Below are positions 1-8,573 of a DNA stretch of 10,158 bases, piece after piece. The translations under genes and the position numbers were made by a program. Position 1 is the stretch's first letter; every line of letters starts with the position of its first letter. The stretch comes from Jimgerdemannia flammicorona (lineage: Eukaryota > Mucoromycota > Endogonomycetes > Endogonales > Endogonaceae). The notes under the pieces are model-generated. The model was given only the letters and a program-made list of their open reading frames with translations, was not told where the DNA came from and made no database searches. The stretch covers positions 1 through 10,158 of the forward strand of contig RBNI01007587.1 in the NCBI GenBank assembly GCA_003990745.1, written 5' to 3'.

Positions 1-2600
1 AAAAAGAGGAAGAGTCAAGGGTGCAAGGCCTGGTGGCATGGCTTCGTTGGCAGGGGGTAGAGGAAGGAGAGAGGCCTTCCAAGTTTCTCACGGGGACACT
101 TCGAGCAAGAAGGGTACAGCAGCGGTGGAAAGGGGTACTTGACTCAGATGATGTGCTAGTGCATGGTGTACAGGACATCCTTGGAATGCTGAAGGCGCGA
201 TGGAGTGGACTGTGGAGTGAGGAGGAGGGTAGTGCGGACGCTACAGCCATTGACCAAACATTAGAAGATTGGCACCCACCACAAGCTGAAGGACTAGGAG
301 ACCTGGTGATGCCGGTGACGGAGGATGAGATCCACCAGGTTCTTGCCGCGACAGCCTCAGGGACGGCGCCTGGAGAGGATGGCCTCCCCTGGGACTTCTG
401 GAAGCGAATGGTTGGAGTCCCAGGCATACTGGGGGAGTTGACAGCACTGTGTGACTCTATATTGCAGTCAGGGAGATGAGTGGGGGAGCGGGACCTTGGG
501 CTGGTGATGCTGCTTTATAAGAACAAGGGACGGTGAGAGGATTGGAAGAACTGGCGGCTGATAATGTTGCTAGATATGGACAGGAAGTTAATGACTAAGG
601 TGGTGGTCGCAAGGCTACAGAAGGTGGCCCAGCAAATTGTGGGAGTTGAACAGAGGGGCTTCATAGGGGGTCGGCTCATTAGAGATGGCACGGCCTGGGT
701 ACATAGAGTTATTGAAGGTGCTCGAGCCGGTAGACTAGATGGGCGTCTGGTCTTCTTGGATCAGGAGAAGGCTTATGACCGGGTGCGGTGAGTCTGGCTG
801 GCGAAAGTATTGGATAGAATTGGAGTTCCAGTCCCATTTCGGTCGGTGATGATCAGCCTACTGGAAAGGAGTAGGGCGGCACTAGTGTGCAATGGGCATT
901 GAGGGGTGGCTTTCCCTCTGGATAGGGGAGTACCACAGGGGGATCCACTGTCTCCCATTTAGTATGCTCTTTCCTTGGAACCTCTAATGGACAGGATTCA
1001 GTGGAGGATTGTGGAGCTCTCAATCTATAGAGTTGGCTGGAAGGTTGGAGCCTTTGCGGACGACATGGTGGTTGGTTTGGGAGTGACTGCGGATGTCGAG
1101 GAGCTCCAGAAGACAGTGGAGTGGTATGAGGAGAACTCTGGGGTGAAGCTGAATTGGCACAAGTGCGAAACAATGGTGCTGGGCAATGGCTTGGTGGGCG
1201 GAGAAGTTATTGGAACAATTGTCCCCACCGGAGAGGTGGTGCAGTACTTGGGCATCTATTTGTCAGTCTATGGGTCTGTTTTGCCCAAGTTGTGGTGGGA
1301 GCAGAGGATTGGAATTTGGGAGGAGGACCTGCGGGGTTGGGGGGGTAGACACTTCTCTCTGGTAGGAAGGATCTCAATTTTGAACGTGTACTGGCTGCCG
1401 AAGCTGTGGTATTTGGCCTATCATCTGGACTTCCCAGCCTGGGTGGTGAAGAGATTGGTGAAGGTGGCCAAGGGATGGATTTGGGCTGGCAGACGGAGTC
1501 AGATTGGTTGGGAGACTCTGTCCCTACAGGTGGCAAGAGGTGGTCTTGGGCTGGTGGACTTCTCCAAAAGACTACACTGCCTGCGGGCTTGGTGGCTGAG
1601 GAGAGTGGTGGAGTTGAGTGGAGGGGGCTGGGTCCCTCTGCTGCAGAAGATATGGGAGAGGCGGATATCATCTAGAGGCATGTCCGGTGATCTTCTTTCA
1701 TTAGTGGGGCTTCAGAACACTGCGCAACTGAGATATAAAGGCTTCTGGTGGGGTATAGCCGAGGGGGTTCACCGCATTGGTATTCGCTGGTGAGGGGATG
1801 AAGGAGAGAGGGCTTGGGGCCCGGTGATGTGGAGATGGGATAGCATTCTTCTGGGAGACATGCCTTTACTGGAGTTCAACATTAGTGATGGCATCGAATG
1901 CCAAAGGGGACCAGGCCAGGATCTGTGGCCTAGTGGTTGGCAAGGAGTTGGAATTGGTGAAGAGTGGGACTGGCAAGGTATTGGGACCTGGAGTGCCACA
2001 GTGAAAAATTGGATGCCACTGAAGTACTGAATAGTCTGGTGGCGTGTGCTACAGAGGAATGTGATGCTTAACTTCCACTCAGGACACCTTGTTGTCAGGG
2101 GCTGCTTCGACTGTGAGGAGTGCCATAATGTAGGGCAGGAAGGGGGATTGGTACAGATGCCGGAACATTGGCTAGGGGAGTGTGAGGTGTTGAGAGACTT
2201 TTGGCAAGATATTGGGGACCGCTTGGGGGTAAGGCATAGGGGTGATAATGTACGGGGGAGGTGGGAGGACCTGAGGGATCGATTGATAGGAGGGGTAGGG
2301 GATGAGTGGATTATGTTAGGCTGGGCGTTGGCTATTTGGGTTGGGCTGGCCAGCCACTGGCTATTTGTATTTGAGGAGGAGAAGCGGCTGAGCTTGGAGG
2401 GCCGGTTAGCAAGGTGGCAGTTCCTTATAGAGGATATCTTGACAGGCTGGTGGCTTGGTTGGGGGCTGCAGGGGGGTCGGCGGTGCTGCTTGGTGTTGAA
2501 AATTTGTGGTCAGAGTGGTGGGAGGGTTGGAGTTGTTGGCGAGAGGGTGGTCTTTATACGTGAAGAGGTGGGGTGGGGCCCCCCGATGGGGATCGGCTAA
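1..2600 (+). pseudogene. ORF2 reverse transcriptase remnant (copy A), 5' partial
   Basis: One reading frame (codons starting at positions divisible by 3) can be followed from the window start to a TAA at 2598-2600 with no frameshift, but it is broken by TGA at 477, 534, 789, 900, 1791 and 2028 and TAG at 960. In order it shows the pre-RT block GTAPGEDGLPWDFWK (about 366-408), an NWRLIMLL block (about 549), RT motif A LDQEKAYDRV (about 757-786), motif B GVPQGDPLSP (about 928-957), the catalytic motif C GAFADDMVV (about 1047-1073), VKLNWHKCE (about 1143-1170), YLGIYLSVYG (about 1245-1275) and a Cys/His cluster GCFDCEECH...MPEHWLGEC (about 2100-2184). The protein would copy element RNA into DNA at a nicked target. 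At 477, 789 and 2028 copy C has Trp where A has TGA, so these are G-to-A decay of TGG. Copy A keeps four codons (ENSG region, about 1128-1143) that copy C has lost. Confidence 0.9.
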
Positions 2601-2635
2601 TGGGTGGGATATTGTATAATTATTCATAGACTGAT

Positions 2636-2641
2636 AATAAA
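2636..2641 (+). promoter_or_regulatory. Polyadenylation signal AATAAA of copy A
   Basis: A canonical AATAAA hexamer lies 20 bases before the first A of the tail, the normal distance for cleavage and polyadenylation. The same hexamer occupies the same place in copy C (10131-10136). Confidence 0.8.
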
Positions 2642-2646
2642 GACGG

Positions 2647-2659
2647 AGTCCAAGGGACT
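2647..2659 (+). other. 3'-terminal stem-loop of copy A
   Basis: AGTCC-AAG-GGACT forms a perfect 5-bp stem with a 3-base loop and is separated from the poly(A) by only two bases (AT). Copy C has the same element with one mismatch at the loop-closing pair. In stringent-type LINEs a 3' stem-loop is recognised by the element's own RT; applying that role here is inference. Confidence 0.6.
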
Positions 2660-2661
2660 AT

Positions 2662-2679
2662 AAAAAAAAAAAAAAAAAA
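2662..2679 (+). repeat. Poly(A) tail of copy A (18 A)
   Basis: An uninterrupted run of 18 A marks the 3' end of the retrotransposed copy, as expected from target-primed reverse transcription of a polyadenylated RNA. The next base, 2680, begins ORF2 sequence of fragment D. Confidence 0.92.
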
Positions 2680-3119
2680 GTGATACATTGGTGATGTGGA
2701 CAACTAATGGAGGCCTGGGGTTGGTGGACTTCAGGTAATGGCTGAAGGTACTTCAGAGTTGGTGGGGGTGCCAAATGGTTGTACTAGATGAGGAGGGCTG
2801 GGGCAGACTAGCCATGGACAATTGAAAGGTTCAGTTCTACCCTTGTAGTGAGGTTTGGAAGGATATATAGGGTCTGCTTCAGGTCAGAAATGTATGTAAA
2901 CTGTGGTATACATAAGGGGTTCTGGTGGGGTATTATAGAGGCCTGGCTGGTCATATGTAAGATTGGTAGGACCAGAGATAAAGGTGGGTGAGAATCCTGA
3001 GCAGAGGTGGTAGTGACTGGGAGACCTCTGCATTGGTGGCCATAGCCTGAAGGAGTACTTACTGGTAGAAGTGATGGAGTGGACCAGATCTGGCCCTCTG
3101 GAGAGATGGCCAGTAGGAG
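2680..3119 (+). pseudogene. Fragment D: internal ORF2 C-terminal-region remnant
   Basis: This 440-base piece is colinear with 8992-9430 of copy C (for example GGLGLVDF at about 2712-2735, WWGCQ at about 2760, WGRLAMDN at about 2799-2822). Its frame is broken by TAA at 2736, TGA at 2823 and TAG at 2868, and by a 4-base insertion near 2910-2930 relative to copy C, so it is badly decayed. Further on, sequence encoding PEQRW is still visible near 2996-3012, and the end (about 3084-3118) matches copy C up to the shared GCCAGTAGGA. It has no 5' or 3' terminus: it starts directly after copy A's tail and stops directly at copy B's 5' end. It is best read as the host copy, split by insertion of A on one side and B on the other. 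Confidence 0.85.
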
Positions 3120-3289
3120 GACTTCTTTTGCTCAAACCACTTGGAGCGAGCTAAGCCACACAGGCATCTTTCAGCAAAAGACAACATGTTTTCAAGTTTT
3201 TATTTCGAACATACTGGTGTACATTGTGCAGCAGGAGTCTACTTATAAGGCACAACAAGTTTTAAGGAAAACCCTCAAGTTTTGGCAAC
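3120..3289 (+). promoter_or_regulatory. 5'UTR / probable internal promoter of copy B
   Basis: Exactly 170 bases separate the element's 5' end from the ORF1 ATG, the same length as in copy C, and the two leaders align along their length. The first ~50 bases (through AGCTAAGCCACACAGGCATCTTT) are the best conserved. Three copies of CAAGTTTT lie at 3193-3200, 3256-3263 and 3276-3283. A LINE must carry its promoter downstream of its start site, so this leader is the natural place for it; that role is inferred. Confidence 0.65.
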
Positions 3290-4408
3290 ATGGCTAGTCA
3301 AGATTCCTCTAGCTCTGAGTGTCTGGAAAGGAGGAGGCCTGGTCTGGATATTCCCAAGAGCTTTGCAGCTACTGCAGGGGCCAGTGTGACTACAGAAGGG
3401 GCTGGTGGACAGGGGAGGACTGATGGGATTGAGGCCTGGTATATGGTGGTTGGGAATAGGAGGGCTACAGCTAGACCCATGGGGGTGGGACAGGGGGGAC
3501 ATAGTGTTGACAGGGGGAGGGGTCAGGTGACAAGTCAGGTGATGGGTCAGGTGGCTGGCAGGAGACAGGGGTCTGGTGGTGTGACACTAGGGACTGGTTC
3601 TTCTGTGGCTGAGCAGGTGGCTGGGGAGAGGATGGCTGGTGGCATAGCTGTGTCTGGTGGAACAACTATAGATGTTTCAGGAACTAAGGAAAAGGTGACT
3701 CTGGTGGCTGGGACAGGCGAGTTGGTGGTGAGGCCTTTCTTCCACAAATCGGTATTGATGTGGGCAATCGCAGCAAACTTCCTGAGATTGGTGATATCAG
3801 GAAGTTCATCTCTTCAGCAGAGGCTGTGGAGATTGGATTTGTGGAGGAGGACGCAATGGTGAAGGCACTGGAGAAAGAGATGACAGTTAAAGGTGTCTGG
3901 ATTGGGATGGCAAGGTGTCTGAGGTAGGATCCATGTGCTGTTCGGCTGGTGGTGGAAGGATTACTGACTCTGGGCAGACAGGAGACCAAGGAGATGGTAG
4001 TAGAGGCACTGGGTGGATATGGTGAGATAGTGGACTTCGGGTTCATGTTCTGGGAGGGCACCAAGTTGAGGAATAGCAACTGCGAGGTGATGCTGTGACT
4101 GAAAGGCAAGGAGGCAACTGGGCTGGGATGTGATTGGCCTGAGAGGATTAGAATTGGGGGGTAAGAGTGCAAGGTGTGGAGGAGGAAGGGAGTGGAACAA
4201 GAGGAGAAAGAGTTGGCAATTGCTCTAGAGGAGAGAGAGGCTGCCAAGGAGCTGTGAAAGAGGAAGTGGGAGGAGTATGCCAAGGATTGGGTCTGGATCC
4301 AGGCGGATGACAAGCAGAAGAGATAGAGGAAAGAGAACTGAGAGCATCTGCAAGCGGCCCTTTAAGGGGCAGCAGTGGAAGAGGAGGCAAGAGTAGAGGC
4401 AGCTAACA
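3290..4408 (+). pseudogene. ORF1 remnant (copy B), 3' interrupted
   Basis: The ATG at 3290 opens a protein beginning MASQDSSSSECLERRRPG, matching copy C ORF1. The first ~165 residues are intact and Gly/Ser/Thr-rich, with a short Q-V-T/M-G-Q-type repeat, followed by ELVVRPFFHKSV (about 3719-3754). Relative to copy C, about 52 bases are missing near 3798, shifting the frame by -1. The original protein then continues in the next frame (IRKFISSAEAVEIGF at about 3796-3840, RLVVEGL at about 3943, VDFGFMFWEGTKL at about 4030-4068), broken by TAG 3925, TGA 4096, TAA 4162, TGA 4255, TAG 4324, TGA 4339 and TAA 4363. Copy B keeps a base that copy C has lost (near 3925-3930 versus about 5267-5270). Like other LINE ORF1 proteins it would have bound the element RNA. 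The end is set by the copy C insertion. Confidence 0.85.
3513..3562 (+). repeat. Short degenerate GTCAGGTGA-type direct repeat inside ORF1
   Basis: GGTCAGGTGA, AGTCAGGTGA and GGTCAGGTGG follow each other at roughly 12-base spacing in copy B, giving a GQV-type tetrapeptide repeat in the protein. Copy C has only a weak version near 4812-4840. The region is low complexity and lies in the probably disordered N-terminal part of ORF1. Confidence 0.55.
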
Positions 4409-4578
4409 GACTTCTTTTGCTAAAACCATTCGGAGCAAGCTAAGCCACACAGGCATCTTTTCGTGAAAAGTAACACATTTTCAAGTTTTCACTTTGTTTA
4501 TACTGGTGTGCAAGGTGCAGCAGATGTCTGGCAACAATTCACAACAAGTTTCGTCAAAATCCGTCAAGTTTTCGTAGT
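4409..4578 (+). promoter_or_regulatory. 5'UTR / probable internal promoter of copy C
   Basis: A 170-base leader equal in length to copy B's, with the shared start GACTTCTTTTGCT and the shared block AGCTAAGCCACACAGGCATC. CAAGTTTT is present at 4482-4489 and 4565-4572, with a one-base variant CAAGTTTC at 4545-4552; the last two are 20 bases apart in both copies. Unlike the G-rich coding part this leader is A/T-rich. The promoter role is inferred from LINE biology. Confidence 0.65.
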
Positions 4579-6446
4579 ATGGCGACCCAAGACTCATTGA
4601 GCTTGGAGTGCCTAGAGAGGAGGAGGCCTGGCTTGGGCCTCCCCAAGAGTTTTGCGGCAGCAGCTGGTCAAGGTGGAGCTGGAGGGCTGGCTGGAGGTCA
4701 AGGACCAGCAGCAGGACTGGATGGTTGGCACATGGTGATAGGAAATAAGTGGGCGGCCTCTAGGCCTACAGTTGTGGGGCAGCAGGGGCGTAGTGTTGAC
4801 AGGGGTGGATGTCAGGTGACTGGTCAGCTGACTGGCCAGGGACCCAGCAGGGGTCAGGGGTCTCGGGGCGTGACGACTGGGACTGGCTTTCCTGGGGCTG
4901 GGCCAGTGGCTGGGGGTAGGACTGCTGGTGGCGCAGTAGCCCCTGGCGAGACAGTAGCGGGTGTTTCCAGCAGCAAGAACAAGGCAACCCTGGCAGCAGG
5001 AACGGGGGAGCTGGTGGTACGACCTTTTTTCCATAAGTCAGTGTCATCGTGGGCAGTCTCTGCCAACTTTTTGGGCCTTGGTCTGTCGGCCAATGAAGTT
5101 CTACAACTGGTGGGTGAGGAGGTTGCAGGGGCTGAGTCACTGAGGTTTATCCCCTCAGCCGAGGCAGTGGAGGTCAGGTTCGTTGAGGAGGAGGCTATGG
5201 TGAAGGCCTTAGAGAAAGGGTTGATGGTCAAGAATGTTAAGGTGGAGATGGTAAGGTGCTTGAGGTGGACCCACGTGCAGTGAGGTTAGTGGTGGAAGGT
5301 CTGCCAATGCTGAGCAGGCAGGAGACTAAGATGGTGGTCACGAAGGCTCTGGAAGGCTTTAGCGAGATGGTGGATTTCGGATTTATGTTTTGGGAGGGCA
5401 CCAAGTTGAGGAATGGCAACTGTGAGGCAATGGTGCGGCTGGAAGGAAAGGAGGCAACAGGCCTGGGGCAAGACTGGCCAGAGGTCATTCATATTGGGGA
5501 GCAGGACTGCCAGGTCTGGAGGAGGAAAGGCTCTGAGCAGGAAGAGGAGGAGCTGCTGATAGCCCTCGAGGAGTGTGATGAGACAAAGGCCATGCGGAAA
5601 AGGAAATGGGAGGAATTTGCTAAGGATTGGATCTGGATCGAAACAGATGGCAAGAGGAAGCATTGGCGTAGAGTGAACTGGGAGTGGCTGCAGGCAGTGC
5701 TGAGAGTATCTGAGGAGGAGGAGGTTGAAAGGGTAGCATTGGACAGAAATCGAATGGAAGGGGTGGAGGTAGCAGAGGTGTCCTTCTCACAGTTGGGGGG
5801 AGTGGAGGAATCTGTGCATGCACCTGTGACAGGGAAGTGGGCAGATGGTGAGGAAGAGTGAGGAGAAGGCTTTGAAGAAATTGTAGAGGTAGTTCCCGAA
5901 ACTCCAATGGAAGACACAGTGATGGCTAGGTCAGTGAATGTGCACTGGGAATGTCCAGAAGCAGGGGAGGTGGTGAGGTTGGATAAGGTCTCTGAAGAGG
6001 ATGAGCTGGTGAATGTTGCTTCAGATGTTTCTGCAGACAGGGAGCTGCTTCAGAAGCTTTGCCGGACTCCCAGGCCTGCAACTCCAGGGCCAATGGCAAT
6101 GGTGGCAGACAGTTGGTTCCAGGCGGTTCTGGAGGAACTGGCAGAGGATGACATTAAGGAAGTGGATGTGTTTCAGGGCTCTCCGGAGGCATGGGAAGGA
6201 TTCCTCAAGGTAGCGATGCAGGGACCGAAGCTGGTGACTGCGATGGTGGCGGCCCTGCTGGAGGATGAAGGGTACGAGGTGGATGATGACCGAATGGCAG
6301 ATATCTGTAAGGTTGCATCAGAGCGAGTGGACTTCTTCTGTGGCAGTGTCAATGGCAAAAGAATTTGGCGAGCAGTCTGTGAGGAGCGTCGAGACATCAT
6401 TAAGGGCCGACCTGAGAAGGTGGCGGTAGTGACGGCTGATATCTAA
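4579..6446 (+). pseudogene. ORF1 protein (copy C), nearly intact, one frameshift and one stop
   Basis: The start ATG at 4579 is fixed by alignment with copy B (MATQDSLSLECLERRRPG). About 620 residues. The order is: a basic start; a Gly/Ala/Pro-rich low-complexity stretch (residues ~30-140, some RG-containing); ELVVRPFFHKSV (~144) opening a first RRM-like block with VRFVEEEAMVKALEKG; then RLVVEGLP and VDFGFMFWEGTKLRNGNCEAMVRL, a second block laid out like the second RRM-like part of Tx1-type ORF1 proteins; then a basic, Trp-containing segment; an acidic segment; and an unrecognised C-terminal region (RKWEEFAKDW, then 5907-6446). No CCHC knuckle is visible where Tx1-type ORF1 usually has them. 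A single G is missing near 5267-5270 (TGGAC versus TGGGAC-type sequence implied by copy B), moving the frame from codons at 4579+3n to positions divisible by 3, and TGA at 5859 interrupts the rest. Final stop is TAA at 6444-6446. Likely role: RNA binding in the retrotransposition particle. Confidence 0.82.
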
Positions 6447-8252
6447 ACTCCAAAATTGTTCATGATAAAGTACAACCTACATATTCTGTCCATTAATGTC
6501 AATGGTTTGCGAGATGGTGTGAAGCGGCAGCATCTATTTTGATGGTTGAAGGTCAGGAGGTATGATGTGGTATTTCTTCAAGATATTCGGGCCTATGGGG
6601 AGGAGGACTATGAGTTGTGGAGTCAGGAATGGTTTGGGAACACAGGCTGGAGTAAGCAAGTTGGTATTCTGGTTGGAGTTGAGAAGGGGGAGTTAGTTGA
6701 TGTAGAATGCTTTGGTGATCGACTGGTGTGGGGAAGGCTGAAGGGAGGGAAAGGAGATGGACTTTTGGTGGGCTCTGTATATCTGCCAGCAGTTGGCAGA
6801 GAGCGAAAGCAATGGGTGGAGGAGTGGCTGGCTTGGGAGGATTGGGCGGCTCTAGGGTTAGACATTTTGGAGAATGACTTTAATATGGTTAGGGACCATG
6901 CACTGGATCGGTCTGATGGCAGGGCTGGGGTAGCAGTTTCTCCTGGGCTGTCTCAGTGGCTTCAGGTGGAGAGGGGCATGAGATTGGTGGATGGGGTACG
7001 TTTGAGGGTGGGAGACGGGTTAGGCCCCTTTACCAGGTGGCATTCTATAGACAATGGGATGGTCGGTACGCAGATTGACTGGGTGTTGGTAGCTGAACAT
7101 TGGGGTAATGTTTTTGATAGGGTCGGTGTATGGTGGTGCCCATGGTCAGACCATTGGAGAGTGAAGGTGAGTGGGCACTGGCGTCTCAATATGGCACTGC
7201 TCCGGCGTCTGGCAGAATGAGAGCAATTTGTATATGTGGCCTGACAGGAAGTAGAGCATTGGGTGGCTGGGGGTCTATCTATTACAGATTGGTGGGGCAG
7301 ATTCAAACACCTTGCTGGCACATATTGGAGAGACACTGGGGAAGTGGCTGGAAAGGAGCAAAAAGACAGGGAGAGGAGAGTTGAAAGGGGATTGTGGTGG
7401 CGGCTGAAGCTATTGGAGGATGGTTCACTAGCAGAAGAGAGGAAGGGACAACTCGCTAGAGAGGTAGTCGACCTACAGGCAATTTTGAGAGAGGCCGAGG
7501 ATCGAGTTGTGGATGGGCTCCTGGTGCGCCTAAGGGCTAGATGACTGGAAGAGGGTGAAAGACCAACTAAGTACTTATCTGGTGTCTTGAAAGCGAGGAA
7601 TGTTAGACATAGCTGGTCTTCAGTTTTGCAAGAAGATGGTGTCGAGATTACCAGTGTAGCAGATATGTTGGAGGAGATCTCAGAGCAATGGCAGACCCTT
7701 TGGAGTGATGATGATATGGGGGGAGGTGTTGGAGTAGAGGAGGTTGCCGAGGCTCCTCTAGTACATAACTGGCCAGTGGTGTCACAACCGGAGATTGGAG
7801 CATCAGTGTTTGGCAGAGTGTCTTTGGAGGAGGTGTTGGAGGTTCTGCAGAAGGCACTGAGTGGTTCCTCACCAGGGGAGGATGGCCTCCCTTGGGAATT
7901 CTGGAAGGAGTTTAAGGTGGAATTTGGAGCTTGGCTTGTTGAAATGGTTAATTTCGTACTAGAGGAAGGATGGTGGATTGGGAATGGAAGTTTAGGTCTG
8001 GTGTCTTTGTTGTATAAGGAGAAAGGTGACAGGAGGGAGTGGCACAACTGGCAGCTGATCATGCTGCTAAACGTAGACAGGAAGCTAGTCTCGAAAATCT
8101 TGGCAGGGAGGTTGCAGCAGTGGATTGGAAGATTGGTAGGAGAGGAACAGAGGGGCTTTGTGAAGGGCCAGCAGATCAGGGATAGTACTGCCTGGGTGCA
8201 AAACGTTTTAGAAGGCTGTAGAAGTCAGCAGATTGATGGGAGGATGGTCTTT

Positions 8253-8573
8253 TTGGATCAAGAGAAGGCCTATGACAGGGTATGGTGGTGTTACCTAGAA
8301 GCGATTCTCCAGAAAGTCGGCTCTAAGCAGGAAGAGGTTAGACGGTTGATGGGATTAGTGCGAGGCTGTCGAGGGGCAGTACTGATGAATGGCTGGAGCG
8401 GCCCAGAGTTTTCTTTAGGAAGAGGGGTTCCCCAAGGGGACCCGCTTTCGCCACTTCTTTATATCCTCTCACTAGAACCAGTGCTGGCATGGCTGAGAGA
8501 AAGGCTGAATGGACTGTATATAGGTGAGGTGGTTTGGAAGCTGGGGGCCTTTGCTGACGACATGGTGGTAGGG
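8253..8573 (+). other. Reverse transcriptase catalytic core (motifs A, B, C) of copy C
   Basis: Motif A (LDQEKAYDRV) begins at 8253 with the catalytic Asp codon at 8256-8258. Motif B (GVPQGDPLSP) is at about 8424-8455. Motif C reads GAFADDMVVGLG with the paired Asp codons at 8556-8561. All three metal-binding Asp codons are unbroken and no stop falls between 7545 and 8697, so the core survived although the flanks decayed. FADD replaces the commoner YADD. Confidence 0.9.

Larger units (their letters stand above)
2601..2661 (+). other. 3'UTR of copy A
   Basis: A short AT-richer stretch after the ORF2 stop, about 61 bases. It contains AATAAA at 2636-2641 and ends with the family's terminal sequence GAGTCCAAGGGACTAT, directly followed by the A tail. 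The terminal part matches copy C 10131-10153; the middle is shorter than and poorly alignable with copy C's 3'UTR. Confidence 0.8.
1..2679 (+). mobile_element. LINE copy A: 3' part of an APE-type non-LTR retrotransposon
   Basis: This copy runs from the window edge through the ORF2 reverse transcriptase and C-terminal region to a complete 3' end: AATAAA, a stem-loop and 18 consecutive A residues (2662-2679). It is colinear with positions from about 7480 to 10153 of copy C in the same window, at clearly diverged but readily alignable sequence. Whether it is 5'-truncated or simply cut by the window cannot be seen. Its A tail abuts fragment D, an internal piece of a related element, so it probably inserted into D. 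Seven in-frame stops make it non-autonomous and old. Confidence 0.93.
3120..4408 (+). mobile_element. LINE copy B: 5' end and partial ORF1
   Basis: Copy B starts with the same terminal sequence (GACTTCTTTTGCT) as copy C, followed by a 170-base 5'UTR and ORF1 that aligns to copy C 4579 to about 5747. It then ends abruptly inside ORF1, with no 3'UTR or A tail, at the first base of copy C. The likely cause is interruption by insertion of C; B's remaining ORF1, ORF2 and 3' end would then lie beyond the right end of this window. A simple 3' truncation is unlikely for a LINE, since TPRT truncates 5' ends. The junction is ambiguous by two to three bases because both sides share GA. Confidence 0.88.

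Noticed and set aside
477..2030. Possible genetic code in which TGA encodes Trp
   Set aside because: Several TGA fall at Trp positions, but others align to Arg or other residues, TAG also occurs at Trp positions (8889, 3925), and TAA interrupts B and D. Ordinary G-to-A decay explains the pattern.
2680..2700. A target-site duplication for copy A
   Set aside because: The 3' flank is visible but the left end of copy A is not in the window, so no duplicate can be tested.
3079..3297. Small + strand open frame across the D/B junction and the 5'UTR of B
   Set aside because: It spans an insertion junction and is not kept in copy C's leader, so it is a chance frame.
6962..8062. Long open frame of 366 codons on the minus strand
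   Set aside because: It lies wholly antisense to copy C ORF2 and translates to Ser/Pro/Thr-rich low-complexity sequence. The C-poor coding strand produces few stops in antisense, and similar long shadows occur opposite every copy (for example 3684-4313).
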